DNA from: DATHWB01 sp040880725 | GTDB taxonomy: Bacteria; Actinomycetota; Acidimicrobiia; Spongiisociales; ZC4RG35 | Direction: 5' to 3' | DNA: 16,418 nucleotides | Assembly: GCA_040880725.1 (NCBI GenBank) | Contig: JBBDHV010000042.1 | Location: forward strand, 1 to 16,418 | Part shown: positions 6,149 to 14,687 of the stretch, piece by piece | Position numbering within the stretch: the first letter of the stretch is position 1 | How the letters are laid out: each line of letters starts with the position of its first letter | Translations under genes and position numbers: made by a program | The notes under the pieces: generated by a model | The model's database searches: none | The model's input: only the letters and a program-made list of their open reading frames with translations | What the model was told of the DNA's origin: nothing

Positions 6149-7114
6149 GTGAGCGAGTTTGTGGTCGCCAAGAATCCCGATCCTGAATCGGCCCTTCCCT
6201 ATCTCGTTCGCGTGCCGCTGCCTACCGGGCCAGTCGTGCTCAAGGCACGCGAGACGTGGCCGCGGACCGCCAAGGTGTATTGCCACAGGGCCGCGGAGTG
6301 GCCCGAGCACCCCGAAATCGTCGAACGGGTGCCCGTCCGCTCCTGTGTCGCCCGGGGTGCTTCGATCGACCTCGTCCTGGACCGAGCGCGCGAGAACCGG
6401 TCGCAGTTCATCTTCACGGTCGCCCGCGGTCGGGAGGCGATCTTCTGGCAGTCCCCGCGGACCACGAAGAAAGCCCGCCCGAATGTCAACGTGCCGCGTG
6501 CCCGGGCATCGGGGCGAGTCCTCGAGATCGTCGTCGACTCCAACGAGCAATACGCCTGGAGGTTCGGGCCGCAGCAGACTCAGACGGTCCGACGGAAACT
6601 GGCGGTGGGGGACTATGGCGTCGAGTCCGACGGCGAACTCGTCGCGGTGGTCGAACGCAAGAGCCTTCCCGACCTCGTCGGGACCTTCACAGGCGGAAAG
6701 ATGTGGCCGCTCCTGGCGGAACTGGCGTCTGTCGGCCACGCCGCCGTCGTCGTCGAGCAGCGCTATGCCGAAGTGTTCAAGCTGGAGCGGGTCCGTCCGT
6801 CGGCGGTGGCCGAATGGCTGGCAGAAGCCGCAGTCCGTTATCCGTCGGTACCCATCATGTTCTGTGACACCCGGCCGTTGGCCGAGGAATGGAGCTACCG
6901 GTTCCTCGGGGCGGCACTTCACCAACATCAGGTCGATCGTGCAGCTCGCCCGCGGTTCGACAGCCTGCAGCCGGCGGGACCGGTCCCGGCGCCCGAACCC
7001 ACCACAGCCGAAGTCCGGGCGTGGGCGCTGCGAAACGGATACGAGGTGTCCGATCGAGGAACCCTGCGGCCCGAGATCTGGGACGCCTTCCGAGTCAACC
7101 GGCCCGCCGACTGA
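6149..7114 (+). CDS. XPF/ERCC4-type nuclease with C-terminal Lsr2-like DNA-binding domain
   Basis: This is a 321-residue protein. The central domain (about 128–245) carries the ERCC4 nuclease signature GD-Xn-ERK-X3-D as Gly154-Asp155, Glu169-Arg170-Lys171 and Asp175, with a further acidic Asp130 upstream. ERCC4 nucleases cut branched or structured DNA with metal ions. Residues about 286–318 resemble the Lsr2 DNA-binding domain (AWALRNGYEVSDRG). The RGR minor-groove motif reads RGT here (303–305). The first 125 residues are not recognised. The GTG start at 6149 lies only 4 nt after tRNA-Arg. The sole Shine-Dalgarno-like GAGG is inside the tRNA acceptor strand, so the mRNA may be leaderless after tRNA processing. 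The substrate is unknown. A role in repair or in targeting AT-rich foreign DNA is inference. Confidence 0.88.
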   Translation: MSEFVVAKNPDPESALPYLVRVPLPTGPVVLKARETWPRTAKVYCHRAAEWPEHPEIVERVPVRSCVARGASIDLVLDRARENRSQFIFTVARGREAIFWQSPRTTKKARPNVNVPRARASGRVLEIVVDSNEQYAWRFGPQQTQTVRRKLAVGDYGVESDGELVAVVERKSLPDLVGTFTGGKMWPLLAELASVGHAAVVVEQRYAEVFKLERVRPSAVAEWLAEAAVRYPSVPIMFCDTRPLAEEWSYRFLGAALHQHQVDRAARPRFDSLQPAGPVPAPEPTTAEVRAWALRNGYEVSDRGTLRPEIWDAFRVNRPAD

Positions 7115-7145
7115 CGGGGCCGGCGCGGCGCCGATTCTCACGACG

Positions 7146-7219
7146 TGGAGCGGGTGAAGGGGATCGAACCCTCACAACCAGCTTGGAAGGCTGGGGCTCT
7201 ACCATTGAGCTACACCCGC
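7146..7219 (-). tRNA. tRNA-Gly (TCC), left boundary of island
   Basis: A full cloverleaf is present: acceptor GCGGGTG/CACCCGC, D-arm GCTC..GAGC, anticodon stem CCAGC/GCTGG with loop CTTCCAA (anticodon TCC, reading GGA), T-arm with TTCGATC, T73, and an encoded CCA (7148–7146). Its 5' half is repeated in the same orientation at 16018–16060. Its native partner may have been tRNA-Pro at 16085–16158. Confidence 0.97.
7176..7219. repeat. Direct repeat, left copy (attachment-site candidate)
   Basis: 44 bp covering the 5' half and anticodon arm of tRNA-Gly match 16018–16060. The first 22 bp are identical (7176–7197), then come one base change and one missing base, then a second identical run to the tRNA 5' end. 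Homology stops abruptly outside it on both sides. The two copies bound about 8.8 kb holding jetABCD. Confidence 0.8.
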
Positions 7220-7501
7220 ATCTCTCGGCGGTGTCCCTCGTCAGAGGCGTTTCCGCCGTGTCACCTGAGGTTTCAGAGAGTCTCAAATAACGCCGGCATT
7301 GCCTACTAACTCCGGCGGGGATCACTGTAGCGGCCCGGGCAGTCGCCGATTGACGCTGGTCGACGGACAGAAGTACACGAGCCTTCCCCGATGGTGCACT
7401 TCGGCTGAGACCGCGCCTACGGAATCAGCGCCTGCTCGTCGAGGTTCACCGTGAATGCCGTCATCCGAATAATGCTACACCGCCTGACGCGCAGCGACCT
7501 C

Positions 7502-7822
7502 TCATCCACAACGCCGATCCCGACCGCCACACAATCTGGACGTATTGCTTCCGAATGGTCGGATAGCGGCCGAGAACGGGGACACTTGCCAAGGTGGCCG
7601 CTTCCGGCGGTGAGCACGATGTGAGCGTGGTACCGGGGTCGGCCGACGGCGGACGTCGGCAATGTCCGTAGGCATGAGCTCTGTCCAGTCCAGCGGCTCC
7701 ACCACTTCGCGTTCGGCTATGACCTCGCTTTCGATGAGGCCCGTTCGGTAGTCTCCGGCTCTCCCCGACGTGACGAGCGGCTCCAGGCTGGCCGACTCTG
7801 GAGATGTGCTCCCGAATGGATG
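7502..7822 (-). pseudogene. Possible remnant of an unknown coding sequence
   Basis: A minus-strand frame is open from 7822 to a stop at 7502. Its upstream part (about 7822–7640) has strongly GC-biased third positions and reads like a real protein (GLIESEVIAEREVVEPLDW). There is no ATG there and the downstream part is low-complexity and basic, so it looks truncated or frameshifted. GTG codons at 7708 and 7705 are the only plausible starts. I cannot assign a family. It lies directly upstream of jetA on the opposite strand. Confidence 0.22.
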
Positions 7823-7836
7823 TCACCCAGTCCCAA

Positions 7837-7842
7837 TACAGT
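7837..7842 (+). promoter_or_regulatory. -10 element of the jet operon
   Basis: TACAGT ends 8 nt before the jetA ATG, which places the transcription start on or within a base or two of the ATG. No Shine-Dalgarno is present in between. This fits a leaderless mRNA, a common arrangement in Actinobacteria. No clear -35 is seen. Confidence 0.45.
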
Positions 7843-7850
7843 CTCTCGTC

Positions 7851-9425
7851 ATGACTGAGCGACGAGTATGGCGAAGGATCGACGGGGACCTCTTCCGGTT
7901 CACCACGACCGAATTGAGGGAGTTCCACGTGGCGGTCATGTCTGCTTTCGATGAGGCTGCAGTCCTCGCCCCTGCCCTGAACCTCGACCAGGTGCGTTCG
8001 GCCCTCACCCGCGTCGGCTGGGATGACTCGATCGATGACGACGAACTGCAGCGTGTTCTGGCCAGCCTGGTGGGCTGGAGCCTCCTCGAGGTCACCCAGG
8101 ACCACGGCGCCCAGTACACCACTCCTGAGGAATTCGAGCGCAAGAACCTGCAATGGTCGCTCAGCCAGCGCGGCGAGTCGGCGATCGCCGGCGTGCTCCA
8201 CACCCTCGACGCCCTGCGGCGGGCCGTGGGGCTCCAGCCAGCCGTCCTCGACGCCATCGGAGACGCCCTGGCCGACCTGGCGGATTTCCTCGAGCGGGAT
8301 GCCGGCGGAGAAGCCGACCCCCGCATCCACATCCGCCTGGCGGACATCGAAGGCCATCTCACCGCGCTCGTACACAGCATCCGCCAGTTCAACGGGCATC
8401 TTCAGCGGCTGCTCCGCAACGACGCCGTGGACGATGCCGTGTTCCTCGAGGTCAAGCGACGCACGGTCACCTATCTCGAGGAGTACGTCGAAGGGCTGGA
8501 ACGGACCAAGCGGCGCCTTGCGCACGGAATCGAACGGGTCGAACAATTCGGGCTGGCCACGCTGTTCGACCGGGCACTGCGCGGCGCCAACCTCGCCCCG
8601 GTCGGCGGCGATGACCCCGCTCCTGACTGGATCGCCGAGCGAACGCGCCGTTGGGAAGCGCTGGGCGCCTGGTTCGTCGGGTCAGCCGATGCCGTCGAAC
8701 GGCCGCGCCTCGACGGCATCGTCGATGTTGCCCGCACCGCCATCCTCGAGCTGCTCCGGGTCCTGGAGCGACGCTGGGACAGCCGCCGCCGGGCCGCGTC
8801 GGTGGCAGACGACTTCCGCCGTCTGGCGGGACTCTTTGCCGACTCCCCTGGCGATGACGATGCACACCAGCTGTTCCAGGCCGCCTTCGGGCTGTGGCCG
8901 GCGCGTCACGCCCACCTGCCCTCGCTCGACGGCGAGGGTCGGGCGCCCGGAGTCTCGTGGGCCAGGGCCGAGCCGGTGGAGGTCGCCCCTTCCCTGCGCA
9001 CCACGGGATCGGTCACCAACCGGGGGCGGTCCCGACCCGTGGCCGACCCGGCCGCCATCCGGGCCACTCGCTTGCGCTCCGAGGCCAAGGCGCTCGCCGA
9101 ACACGACCAGCTCCGGGCGGCCGTCACCACAGGTGGCACGGTGCGGTTGAGCTCGTTCGGCACTCTGGCTGCCGACGCCTTTCGTGAGCTCATGGTGCTG
9201 TTGGCAACCGGCTTGGAGGCGCCCCTCGACTCAGATGGCACCCGTCGGGCGATTTCGGTAGACGGACGGGTCGAGGTGGAACTCACCGATCCGGTCGACG
9301 GGCGCGTTTGCCAGGTCGCCACTTCGGCAGGCAGGTTGTGTGGGCCAGACCTTCTGGTGTCGATCACTCTCATTGACGACGATTCCCGGGTTTTCACCGC
9401 TCGCGCAGAGGCCACCAATGCCTGA
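7851..9425 (+). CDS. jetA: Wadjet type II subunit JetA (DUF2397 / TIGR02677 family)
   Basis: This 524-residue protein is predicted to be the MukF-like kleisin that bridges the SMC heads of JetC. The assignment rests on its length, its N-terminal helical/winged-helix part (WRRIDGDLFRFTTTE start, then an acidic DDDELQRVL region), the long helical middle, and its place as first gene of a jetABCD order with an SMC protein and a DUF2399 nuclease. I chose the ATG at 7851. An in-frame ATG at 7770 exists, but the added residues look non-coding and the -10 TACAGT would then lie inside the gene. The stop overlaps jetB by 8 bp. Type II Wadjet is known to act against plasmid DNA. Confidence 0.85.
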   Translation: MTERRVWRRIDGDLFRFTTTELREFHVAVMSAFDEAAVLAPALNLDQVRSALTRVGWDDSIDDDELQRVLASLVGWSLLEVTQDHGAQYTTPEEFERKNLQWSLSQRGESAIAGVLHTLDALRRAVGLQPAVLDAIGDALADLADFLERDAGGEADPRIHIRLADIEGHLTALVHSIRQFNGHLQRLLRNDAVDDAVFLEVKRRTVTYLEEYVEGLERTKRRLAHGIERVEQFGLATLFDRALRGANLAPVGGDDPAPDWIAERTRRWEALGAWFVGSADAVERPRLDGIVDVARTAILELLRVLERRWDSRRRAASVADDFRRLAGLFADSPGDDDAHQLFQAAFGLWPARHAHLPSLDGEGRAPGVSWARAEPVEVAPSLRTTGSVTNRGRSRPVADPAAIRATRLRSEAKALAEHDQLRAAVTTGGTVRLSSFGTLAADAFRELMVLLATGLEAPLDSDGTRRAISVDGRVEVELTDPVDGRVCQVATSAGRLCGPDLLVSITLIDDDSRVFTARAEATNA

Positions 9426-10650
9426 GCTGACGCTTGACGCCTCCCTCGACACCGAGCGCTCGACAGCGGTGCGCAGCCTGCTTCGCCATCCGCTCCTGGA
9501 CTCAGGAACCAACCCGGATTCCTTCCGCCTCGTCGCCCGCCACCGGGTCTGGCTCGAGGAGTGGTTCGAGACCACTTGCGGCTGGCCGCTCACGGTGGAC
9601 GTGGCGGGCGGATTCGCCCGCCTTCACAAGCGCGCCGGTCGAGTGGACGGACGCCGGCCGTTGCTGCGGACTCGCGGTTCGGCCGATCCCTTCGATCGGC
9701 GGCGGTATCAATTGCTGTGCCTGGCGGTCGCCGAACTCGTCCGCCACCCCGCCACCACGGTTGGGCTTCTCGCCTCCGCCATCACGCCCGAAGCCGGGCT
9801 CGACACCAGCCGCCACGGCGAGAGGGCGGCTTTCGTCGACAGCCTGCGGGCCTTGATCGCCTGGGGCGCGCTGCGGTCCTCGGCGGGCGACGTCGACGCC
9901 TTCATCAACGACGCCGGCCAGAACGCCCTGCTCACGGCCGACACAGCCCGGCTCCACCGCCTGCTCTCGTCGGTGGCTGCCCCCAGCGCCCTGCCGGAGA
10001 GCCTGGACGTCGAAGCCACCATCGACCAACTCCTCACCGAACCGCGTTACAGCCGCGCCGCCGACGCTGCGGTGGGGACCAGCGACGAGGAGCGGCTCCG
10101 CTGGCTCCGCCACACCCTCGCCCGCCGACTGCTCGATGACCCCGTCGTGTATATCGAGGATCTCTCGCCACCCGAAGCCGAGTACCTCGCCCATCCCTCC
10201 GGGCGGCAGTGGCTCCGAGCCCGGGCGGCCGAGGCCGGGCTCGAACTCGAGGAACGGCTCGAGGGTCTCGTCGCCGTCGACCCCGAAGGGACAGCCACCG
10301 ACCGCTTCTTCCCCGCGCCCCAAGGCAACGCCCACCAGGTCGCCCTGCTGCTGGTCGACCGTCTCCTCACCGAGGCTGACGGCGAACGCCGGCCGACCAC
10401 CCGCAGCCGTAGCGAGTTGAGGGCGATCGTCATCCAGATGCTGGATCGACACCAGAATTGGGCCCGGAAGCACCGCGCCGAGGGAGGACCTGACCTCCTC
10501 GTCACCGATGCCGTCAGCCTCTTGGTTGACATGGGCCTGGCCCGGTGGGGTGCCGACGGTGCCGTCACCGCGCTCCCCGCCCTGGCCCGCTACCGGGCAG
10601 GCGAACCTGTCGTAGTCAGCACGCAGAGCCTCTTCGAGGAGGAACCTTGA
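9418..10650 (+). CDS. jetB: Wadjet type II subunit JetB (DUF2398 / TIGR02678 family)
   Basis: This 410-residue protein is predicted to be the KITE (MukE-like) winged-helix partner of the JetA kleisin. The recognisable part is the N-terminal segment with VARHRVWLEEWFE and the RRRYQLLCLAVAELV helix typical of the family. An Arg-rich, Glu-rich middle and a C-terminal winged-helix-like region ending in EEEP follow. The ATG at 9418 lies within the jetA 3' end (8-bp overlap) after a weak AGAGG. An in-frame upstream ATG at 9340 would overlap jetA by 86 bp and is not favoured. Its stop overlaps the jetC start. Translational coupling with neighbours fits fixed subunit ratios. Confidence 0.85.
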   Translation: MPELTLDASLDTERSTAVRSLLRHPLLDSGTNPDSFRLVARHRVWLEEWFETTCGWPLTVDVAGGFARLHKRAGRVDGRRPLLRTRGSADPFDRRRYQLLCLAVAELVRHPATTVGLLASAITPEAGLDTSRHGERAAFVDSLRALIAWGALRSSAGDVDAFINDAGQNALLTADTARLHRLLSSVAAPSALPESLDVEATIDQLLTEPRYSRAADAAVGTSDEERLRWLRHTLARRLLDDPVVYIEDLSPPEAEYLAHPSGRQWLRARAAEAGLELEERLEGLVAVDPEGTATDRFFPAPQGNAHQVALLLVDRLLTEADGERRPTTRSRSELRAIVIQMLDRHQNWARKHRAEGGPDLLVTDAVSLLVDMGLARWGADGAVTALPALARYRAGEPVVVSTQSLFEEEP

Positions 10651-13600
10651 CGATCACCGAACTCTCCAGCTCGACGACCGCCCGGATTTCCGCCCGACCT
10701 GACCGGTGGCAACCCACCCGAGCCGGGCTGGTGGGACTCTGGCACTACTGGGACGAGACGTTCACCTTCCACAACGGACGGCTTCTGCTGCGGGGCCCGA
10801 ACGGCTCGGGCAAGTCGATGGCGATGGAACTTCTCCTCCCGTTCGTGCTCGATGCCGACACGGCCCCTCACCGCCTGACATCGGCCGCCAAGCCCAGGGG
10901 CAGCCTCTACGACCGCATCATGGCGGGTGCCACCGAAACCAACCGGGCCGGGTTCGCTTGGGTCGAGTTCCGGCGGGGCGAAGACGTCTTCACCGTCGGC
11001 GTCCGGCTCCGAGCGTCGACCGCCACCCGGCGAGTCGACGCCCACTTCTTCACCACCGTCCAGGTCCTTGGCGACGACCTCGCCCTCCTCGATGAGCGGC
11101 GCGAGCCGCTGTCGCGCAAAGCACTGATCGACGCCCTCGACGGCTTCGGCCGGGTTCACGACACCCGCGAAGACCACCGGGCGGCCGTGCGCGCAGTGCT
11201 GTTCCCGGGATTCGGCGCCGACCGCTTCGACTCCGTAGTCACGGCGCTGCTGGCGCTGCGCAAGGAGAAGCTGTCCCAGAACCTCGACCTCGACAAACTG
11301 TCGATGGTGCTCACCGACGCCCTCCCGGCCATCGACGAGCACGACCTGGCGGTCGTGGCCGAGGGTTTCGAACGGCTCGATCGGCGTCGCAGTGAACTGG
11401 CCGCGCTGGACGCCGAGGTCAACGAGATCCGCTCGCTGGCCGCCCGGCAACGGTCGTACGCCCGGGCGGTGCTCGCCTCACTGGCCGGACACGTTCGCAG
11501 CACCGCCACCCAGCGCGACAACGTGACCCGGGAGGAGCGCGAGGCAACAGATGCGCTCGAGCAAACCCAAGCGGAGCGTGCCTCGATACTGGACGAGCAG
11601 TCGAGCACCAGCGCCCGCAGCGCACAGATAGACGACGAACTCACCGGTCACCTCTCGAGCGCCGCCTACCAAGAGGGCGGCCAGCTCGCCGACCTCAAAG
11701 ATCAGCTGGCCGTGCACAACGAGAGCGCACTACAAGCTGAGGCGTCAGCCACCACCAACGAGGATCGGCTGGCACAAGCTCGTGAGGACCACCGCGAGGC
11801 GGCTGACACCAATGCCACCGCTGCCTCCGACCTCGACGCGGCCACCGCCGAGCTGCAGTCGCATGCCGAAGTTCTCGGCGCCGACGCCGTCGCCGAGCAG
11901 GCAGCCGCCTTGGACATCCCCGAGGAGGCCCGCCGGCTCGTCAGCGCGTGGACGACCAGCCGGCGCCGACTCGTCGCCGAGGTCAGGGAGGCGCTCACCG
12001 ACCACGAGGATGCACTTCGCCACCGGAAGTGGGCCGAAGGTCGCGTGGAAGCGGAACAAGACGAGGTCGACGCCCGCCTCGCCACCCGATCCGAAGCCGA
12101 CAGATTGGCGAGGCTCGCCGCCAGGGACTACGCCGTCGCCGTCGACGCTTGGGTGGCGAGCAGCACTGCGGTCGGGACCCAACGACTGCATGGCAAGCTC
12201 ACTGGCGTCGATCGGCATCCGATCGCCGTGAAGCCCGCGATTGATCAACTGTCCGCCGAGTTGCGGTCCGAGCACGCCCTCGCCCGACGTGACATCAGCG
12301 AGCACCGCCGTCGCCTGACCGAGGAACACGAGGCGTTGAGCTCCGAACGGGAGGCGGTGGCGGCGGGAGGCCTGGTCGAACCATTGGCGCCTGCCTGGCG
12401 GTCCGATCGGGCGCAACTGGAGGGCGCACCTTTGTGGCTCCTGGTCGACTCCCGTCCCGGCGAGCCAATCGACGGCTTGGAAGCGGCGCTGAGCGCGGCC
12501 GGGCTTCTCGATTGCTGGGTGCGACCAGACGGCTCTGTCGACGCCGCCGACCCGCGGGCGGATGTGGTGCTGACTGCGGCTATCGGCCGGCCCTCTTCCG
12601 GACCTTCCCTTGTGGATCATTTGACCCCGCTCACCGATGCGCCCGTCGCCGCTGCGGTCATTGAGATCGTCCTGGCGGCGATACCGGTGGCGCCGTCCGT
12701 CGAAGGCCCAGCCGGCGATTCCGACGACCCGGGTGTCGTGATCGGCCTCGACGGGACATTCCGTCTCGGCTCGGCGGTCGGCCGAGGCTCCAAGGATCCC
12801 GCCACTCTGCTCGGAGCGGCCGCCCGCGAGCGCCACCGACAGGGGCGACTCGCCGACCTGGACCTGGCAATCGCAGACGTCGAAAGTCGCCTTTCAAGCG
12901 TCAACGACGAAGAGGCGGCGCTCGATCGAGTCGTCGTTGCGGTAGCGGCCGACCTGGCCGCCCTGCCCGGCCACGACGAGTTGACAAACGCGGAGACCAA
13001 CTTGGTCGACGCGACAAGTCGTCTCGCCGAGGCTTCCGAACGGCTGACAAAGGCTCGCGAGGATCTGCAGGACGCCGAGCAAGGAGTCCGGACCGCGCTC
13101 CGAGCCCTGACCAGCGTGGCAAGCCGCAATCATCTTCCCACCACTACCGCCGAACTTGCGAAGGTGGAGCATGCCCTCCAACGACTCGACGACGCGGCCC
13201 GGACGTGGGAAGGGCGGCGCCGGGAGCACTTCGGTACGATACGCGGGTTGGCACGAGCCGAGCGGGCGGTCGAGCACTTCGAGGGCGCCGTCGCCGGCGC
13301 CCGCCACCTTGCCGACAAAGCGCGCCAAGCGGCTGCCTCTTTGAACACCCAGATCCAGGCCTTGGAGGCGAGCGTCGGAGCCGACTATGCCGATGTCCTT
13401 GCTGAGATCGACCGGCTCAAAGCCGAGCAGCGGGTCGCCCGCGAACGGACGGCTGAGCTGGTCAAGCTGCGGTCGTCCCTCGACCACCATGTAGGAGGGC
13501 TCGAAGCCAAAGTCGAGGAGACAGCGGGAAAGCGCGAAGCGGCTGAACGGGAACGAGCTGCCGCCCACGCCGACTTCACCGCCGCGCTTCGGGCGGGCCT

Positions 13601-14687
13601 GGCTGCCGACGCTGAGGTCGACCTCCCGTCCGAGGTCGACGGCCTCACCGCCGTCCTCGACGCGGCCCGCACGACCCTCGCCGCCGTAGGCGAACCGGAC
13701 GTCACCGCGGTCGACCGAACCTCCTCCCGGGTCGACGAAGCGCTCCACCAGGCCCGCTCGTCTCTCGGTGGCCGAGTCGACTTGTACCGCGAGATGGCCA
13801 ACGAAGGGTGGTGGATCCTGCGCGCCGCAACAGCCGGACTCCGGCGCCGGGTCGTCGAACAGGCCGAGGCGCTTGGCGCCGAGCTGGAGGCGGGCCGGAA
13901 CGAGCTCGCCGCCGAGGAGGAACAGCTCTTCGAACAGGTGCTGGCCGGCACCGTGCGGCAAGCTCTCGCCGAACGCATCCGGCTCGCCAACCACCTGGTC
14001 GACCAGATCAACGCTCAGTTGGCGAAGGTTCGTACACAAGCCGCTGGTGTGGCCGTCCGGCTCCGGTGGGACGTCGACCCCGAGCAACTCGACGCCGTGA
14101 AGTCGGCTCGGCGCCTCCTGCTGCGCGACCCAGCCGATCTGTCCGAAGGCGAGACGGCCTCGCTGCAAGAGTTCGTCCGCGCCCGGGTCGAGCAGGCTCG
14201 CGCAGAACTGGAGGCTCACGCGCCCTGGGAAGCTCGGTTGCGCGAGACTTTGGACTATCGCGCCTGGCACCGCTTCTCATTGCAGATCAGCCACCGCGAT
14301 TGGGGCGGCTTCAAGCCGGCCACGCCCCGCCTGCTCCAACGCCTCTCAACCGGAGAGCGGTCCATAGCCCTGCATCTGCCGATGCTGGCGTCCATCACCG
14401 CCCACTACACGGAACCGAGCGGTGCTCCTTCGGGTTGCCCCAGGCTCATCCTGCTCGACGAGCTCTTCGCCGGGGTAGACACCACCAATCGTGCCCAGCT
14501 CTTCGGGACGTTCACGGACTGGGACCTCGACGCCGTCCTCACGAGCGACCACGAGTGGTGCCAGTACGCATCCCTCGACGGGATCGCCATCCACCAGCTC
14601 CATCCGCCGGACCTCGACCAGCCGGTCACCTCGACACGGTTCTGGTGGGATGGCAGCCGACGCCAGATTGACACCGGACTCGCCTGA
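10647..14687 (+). CDS. jetC: Wadjet type II SMC ATPase JetC (TIGR02680 family)
   Basis: This 1346-residue MukB/SMC-like ATPase is the motor that extrudes DNA loops. Walker A is GPNGSGKS at 50–57, close to the N-terminus. Long Ala/Glu/Arg-rich coiled coils follow (about 255–560 and 720–1150). They are interrupted by a hinge-like globular part (about 585–690, with APLWLLVDSRPGEP). The C-terminal head has the ABC signature LSTGERS (about 1233) and Walker B LILLDELFAGVD (about 1265). The start is TTG at 10647, overlapping the jetB stop as TTGA, with a perfect AGGAGG four bases upstream. Length and both heads match the TIGR02680 family. The jetD ATG shares one base with its TGA. Nothing is broken. 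Confidence 0.93.
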   Translation: MTITELSSSTTARISARPDRWQPTRAGLVGLWHYWDETFTFHNGRLLLRGPNGSGKSMAMELLLPFVLDADTAPHRLTSAAKPRGSLYDRIMAGATETNRAGFAWVEFRRGEDVFTVGVRLRASTATRRVDAHFFTTVQVLGDDLALLDERREPLSRKALIDALDGFGRVHDTREDHRAAVRAVLFPGFGADRFDSVVTALLALRKEKLSQNLDLDKLSMVLTDALPAIDEHDLAVVAEGFERLDRRRSELAALDAEVNEIRSLAARQRSYARAVLASLAGHVRSTATQRDNVTREEREATDALEQTQAERASILDEQSSTSARSAQIDDELTGHLSSAAYQEGGQLADLKDQLAVHNESALQAEASATTNEDRLAQAREDHREAADTNATAASDLDAATAELQSHAEVLGADAVAEQAAALDIPEEARRLVSAWTTSRRRLVAEVREALTDHEDALRHRKWAEGRVEAEQDEVDARLATRSEADRLARLAARDYAVAVDAWVASSTAVGTQRLHGKLTGVDRHPIAVKPAIDQLSAELRSEHALARRDISEHRRRLTEEHEALSSEREAVAAGGLVEPLAPAWRSDRAQLEGAPLWLLVDSRPGEPIDGLEAALSAAGLLDCWVRPDGSVDAADPRADVVLTAAIGRPSSGPSLVDHLTPLTDAPVAAAVIEIVLAAIPVAPSVEGPAGDSDDPGVVIGLDGTFRLGSAVGRGSKDPATLLGAAARERHRQGRLADLDLAIADVESRLSSVNDEEAALDRVVVAVAADLAALPGHDELTNAETNLVDATSRLAEASERLTKAREDLQDAEQGVRTALRALTSVASRNHLPTTTAELAKVEHALQRLDDAARTWEGRRREHFGTIRGLARAERAVEHFEGAVAGARHLADKARQAAASLNTQIQALEASVGADYADVLAEIDRLKAEQRVARERTAELVKLRSSLDHHVGGLEAKVEETAGKREAAERERAAAHADFTAALRAGLAADAEVDLPSEVDGLTAVLDAARTTLAAVGEPDVTAVDRTSSRVDEALHQARSSLGGRVDLYREMANEGWWILRAATAGLRRRVVEQAEALGAELEAGRNELAAEEEQLFEQVLAGTVRQALAERIRLANHLVDQINAQLAKVRTQAAGVAVRLRWDVDPEQLDAVKSARRLLLRDPADLSEGETASLQEFVRARVEQARAELEAHAPWEARLRETLDYRAWHRFSLQISHRDWGGFKPATPRLLQRLSTGERSIALHLPMLASITAHYTEPSGAPSGCPRLILLDELFAGVDTTNRAQLFGTFTDWDLDAVLTSDHEWCQYASLDGIAIHQLHPPDLDQPVTSTRFWWDGSRRQIDTGLA

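Larger units (their letters stand above)
7220..7850. other. Left part of the island, no confident gene
   Basis: 631 bp separate tRNA-Gly from jetA. Next to the tRNA is an interrupted hairpin (CGGCGG 7226–7231 with CCGCCG 7253–7258, with an inner CCTC/GAGG pair at 7236–7247). A 6-bp inverted repeat follows (7291–7296 with 7312–7317). TTGACG (7350–7355) and TACACG (7374–7379) look promoter-like on the plus strand but lead to no gene. The right part may hold a decayed minus-strand gene (7502–7822). No recombinase or toxin–antitoxin pair could be recognised. Confidence 0.6.

Noticed and set aside
7115..7145. Terminator between the ERCC4 gene and tRNA-Gly
   Set aside because: The GC-rich palindromic run (GGCGC/GCGCC) leaves almost no loop, so a stable hairpin is doubtful.
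7350..7379. Promoter TTGACG–TACACG for an unseen gene
   Set aside because: No open frame or RNA structure follows within 450 bp that would justify calling it. It is mentioned only in the region note.
7417..7662. Small minus-strand protein of 81 codons as an antitoxin or toxin
   Set aside because: No family motif is visible, there is no ribosome binding site, and it overlaps in another frame the better-looking fragment at 7502–7822.
7461..8546. Long minus-strand open frame antisense to the start of jetA
   Set aside because: Most of it mirrors jetA, whose codon pattern and family match are clear. The frame is a by-product of high GC.
12894..14270. Long minus-strand open frame opposite jetC
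   Set aside because: JetC is continuous on the plus strand from Walker A to Walker B. The antisense frame has no family features.
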